NCBI GenBank assembly: GCA_046757585.1
Contig: JBHHYR010000139.1
Span: 1 to 10,005, forward strand
Direction of reading: 5' to 3'
Length of the DNA stretch: 10,005 nt
Origin: JBHHYR01 sp046757585
Lineage (GTDB): Bacteria > Desulfobacterota > Binatia > HRBIN30
A program made the position numbers and the translations under genes. Under the pieces are notes generated by a model. It was not told the origin of the DNA, did no database searches, and was given only the letters and a program-made list of their open reading frames with translations. Below are positions 9,006 to 10,005 of the stretch, piece after piece; within the stretch, counting starts at the first letter, position 1, and each line of letters opens with the position of its first letter.

Positions 9006-9578
9006 CTATGGGAAAGCGCCGAACCGCTGGTTCGCATATGGGTTGGCCGCGGGTCGCACCACCATGTTGAACGAGGCGTGCGCGGCATGGTGGCAGCCGT
9101 TGCACCCGGCCGCGAGTGCGTCGTACGCAATGGCGAACGCGGATGAATCGCGGTTCTCGATCGCGGCGCGCAGCTCGCGGATCGGCACATCGGTGAACTC
9201 CGGCACGAGCTCGGTCAAGGGACGTGGGGTGTCCTTATGAGTCGGGTGGAAACGCATTGCATCGGCGAATCCTTCCTCAAGCTCGGCTAGTTCGTACGCT
9301 GCGAGTGCCCAGTTTCTGGCGTCCGCAGCAAACCAGAGCTTCAGATGGCGCATCTGGGTGAGTGACATGATTTCCCCGAGGCCAGGGGTGTACGGCGCCG
9401 CTTCCGGGCTGTGACTCTGCGCTTGCTGGCCGCCCTCGCGGGAATCTCGTTCGCGGGACAGGTTGCCATTCGCGACGTATGGGCATCCGAGCGTCATCGA
9501 CACAAGTAACAGGAGGAGCGCCCAGTCAAGGGCGATCCAGCATGGCGGCTCAACGTCCGTGCCCCAGCTCCTCGTCAT
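9006..9578 (-). CDS. Single-haem cytochrome c-like protein, predicted exported lipoprotein
   Basis: This 190-residue protein has an N-terminal export signal ending in SMTLGC (C32), a passable lipobox, followed by a low-complexity polar linker (about 36-65). A helical domain runs from about 70 to 170. It ends with one haem-attachment motif CNGCH (C159, C162, H163) close to the C-terminus, as in class II (c'-like) helical cytochromes. The tail NPYANQRF resembles, from memory, tails of other proteobacterial cytochrome-like proteins. It would act in periplasmic electron transfer or gas/redox sensing; the partner is unknown. M76 and the nearby His residues are possible sixth ligands but this cannot be settled. 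The start at 9578 is chosen because AGGAGG lies just upstream and it gives the complete signal; the frame is open to 9659. The stop is TAG at 9006-9008. Confidence 0.82.
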   Translation of the reverse strand: MTRSWGTDVEPPCWIALDWALLLLLVSMTLGCPYVANGNLSRERDSREGGQQAQSHSPEAAPYTPGLGEIMSLTQMRHLKLWFAADARNWALAAYELAELEEGFADAMRFHPTHKDTPRPLTELVPEFTDVPIRELRAAIENRDSSAFAIAYDALAAGCNGCHHAAHASFNMVVRPAANPYANQRFGAFP

Positions 9579-9581
9579 CCG

Positions 9582-9588
9582 CCTCCTC
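9582..9588 (-). promoter_or_regulatory. Ribosome-binding site of the cytochrome gene
   Basis: GAGGAGG on the - strand lies three bases before ATG 9578, or six if the first GAGG pairs. It supports this start over the upstream ATG at 9659. Confidence 0.6.
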
Positions 9589-9600
9589 ACCGACTCGCCT

Positions 9601-9651
9601 GGAGGGCGGCGCGCCGTCGCCGCCGCGGGGCGGAGGAGGCAACCGCCCTCC
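9601..9651. repeat. Long GC-rich inverted repeat between the cytochrome and selenoprotein genes
   Basis: GGAGGGCGG (9601-9609) and CCGCCCTCC (9643-9651) form a perfect 9-bp stem enclosing 33 GC-rich bases. It fills much of the 106-base spacer. There is no T-tract, so intrinsic termination is doubtful. Confidence 0.4.
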
Positions 9652-9684
9652 GCCAGCACATGGTGCGCACCAAGGTTTGCGGAA

Positions 9685-10005
9685 TCAACCGGTTGCTGCC
9701 TTTGGCTCGAAGTCTACGAGAACAGGCGGCCGTAGCTTTGGAGTTTCGAGGAGGCGCAAGGCTGCGTCGAGCACCGCATGCTGCCGCCCTGGCTCCCCCG
9801 GCGTGTCCAGGGGGTACCCATGGCGAAACGGGACAAACAGTGCACGGGGCGGTCGTACCCGTTCCGCGACTTGGCGGAGAAGCTGGATCGCGACGGTGGA
9901 GATCCCCTGCCGCTCCAGCTCCGCCGCCACCAGACCCACGGCCTGGTTGCACATGGGTCAGACAGGCACGAGCAGTGCGATATCGACATTGTCGGCAACG
10001 AGCCG
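9685..10005 (-). CDS. Glycine/sarcosine/betaine reductase selenoprotein B-like protein, 3' part, with in-frame UGA (selenocysteine)
   Basis: The last 106 residues of a larger protein are present; the gene runs off the right edge. Read through the UGA at 9958-9960, the frame gives VDIALLVPV-U-PMCNQAVGL and continues without break into ISTVAIQLL and later GYPLDTPGEPG. The UxxC motif after a hydrophobic strand, and the Gly-Pro-rich 'GxPxxxPGxP' segment, fit the GrdB-like selenoprotein B family, in which a Cys or Sec sits at this place. Without readthrough only an 89-residue fragment would start at ATG 9954, two codons after the UGA and with no ribosome-binding site, and it would lose the redox residue. 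Relatives are often hypothetical proteins outside true glycine reductase operons, so the substrate is unknown. Family assignment is partly from memory; the Sec reading is strongly suggested by the continuity of the frame. Confidence 0.82.
9929..9947 (-). promoter_or_regulatory. Candidate bacterial SECIS hairpin
   Basis: On the - strand ACCAG, a nine-base loop (GCCGTGGGT) and CTGGT form a hairpin whose loop begins 16 bases after the UGA and opens with G. That position and a leading G in the loop fit the known bacterial SECIS pattern recognised by SelB. Confidence 0.5.
9958..9960 (-). other. Recoded UGA codon (selenocysteine)
   Basis: The TGA lies in frame inside conserved sequence, directly before PMC, giving UPxC. 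It is the only stop in the frame between the window edge and the true stop at 9685-9687. Automated annotation would probably start the gene falsely at ATG 9954. Confidence 0.75.

Overview
The window is GC-rich, densely coding bacterial DNA. Two lipoprotein-type signal sequences, a periplasmic-type cytochrome, REP-like palindromes and a selenoprotein related to the glycine-reductase B subunit suggest a Gram-negative bacterium. It is possibly an uncultured deltaproteobacterial or Binatota-like lineage, but that placement is inference from gene content only. No rRNA, tRNA, CRISPR array or transposase was seen.

Left half, + strand (13-5418): a compact four-gene cluster. It holds two tandem paralogous alkaline-phosphatase-superfamily hydrolases (one anchored by N-terminal membrane segments, one a predicted lipoprotein), a 64-residue ribbon-helix-helix-like protein, and a three-segment membrane protein whose layout recalls YidC/EMC3-type insertases. 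The last two genes overlap at TGATG. This looks like an envelope-associated phospho- or sulfo-ester hydrolase module. Its substrate is unknown and it is the best candidate here for an undescribed system.

Right half, - strand (5516-10005, genes read right to left): the 3' part of a GrdB-like selenoprotein with an in-frame UGA and a hairpin in the position expected of a bacterial SECIS; a single-haem lipoprotein-type cytochrome c; a spacer with a REP-like palindrome; a VapB/VapC toxin-antitoxin pair with a clear palindromic operator; a DCC-family thiol oxidoreductase; a tandem-GNAT acetyltransferase; and a flavin-reductase-family FMN protein. These look like small independent units and not one pathway, although several are redox proteins. 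The two halves converge at about 5420-5515, where a GC-rich hairpin overlaps the flavin reductase stop codon.
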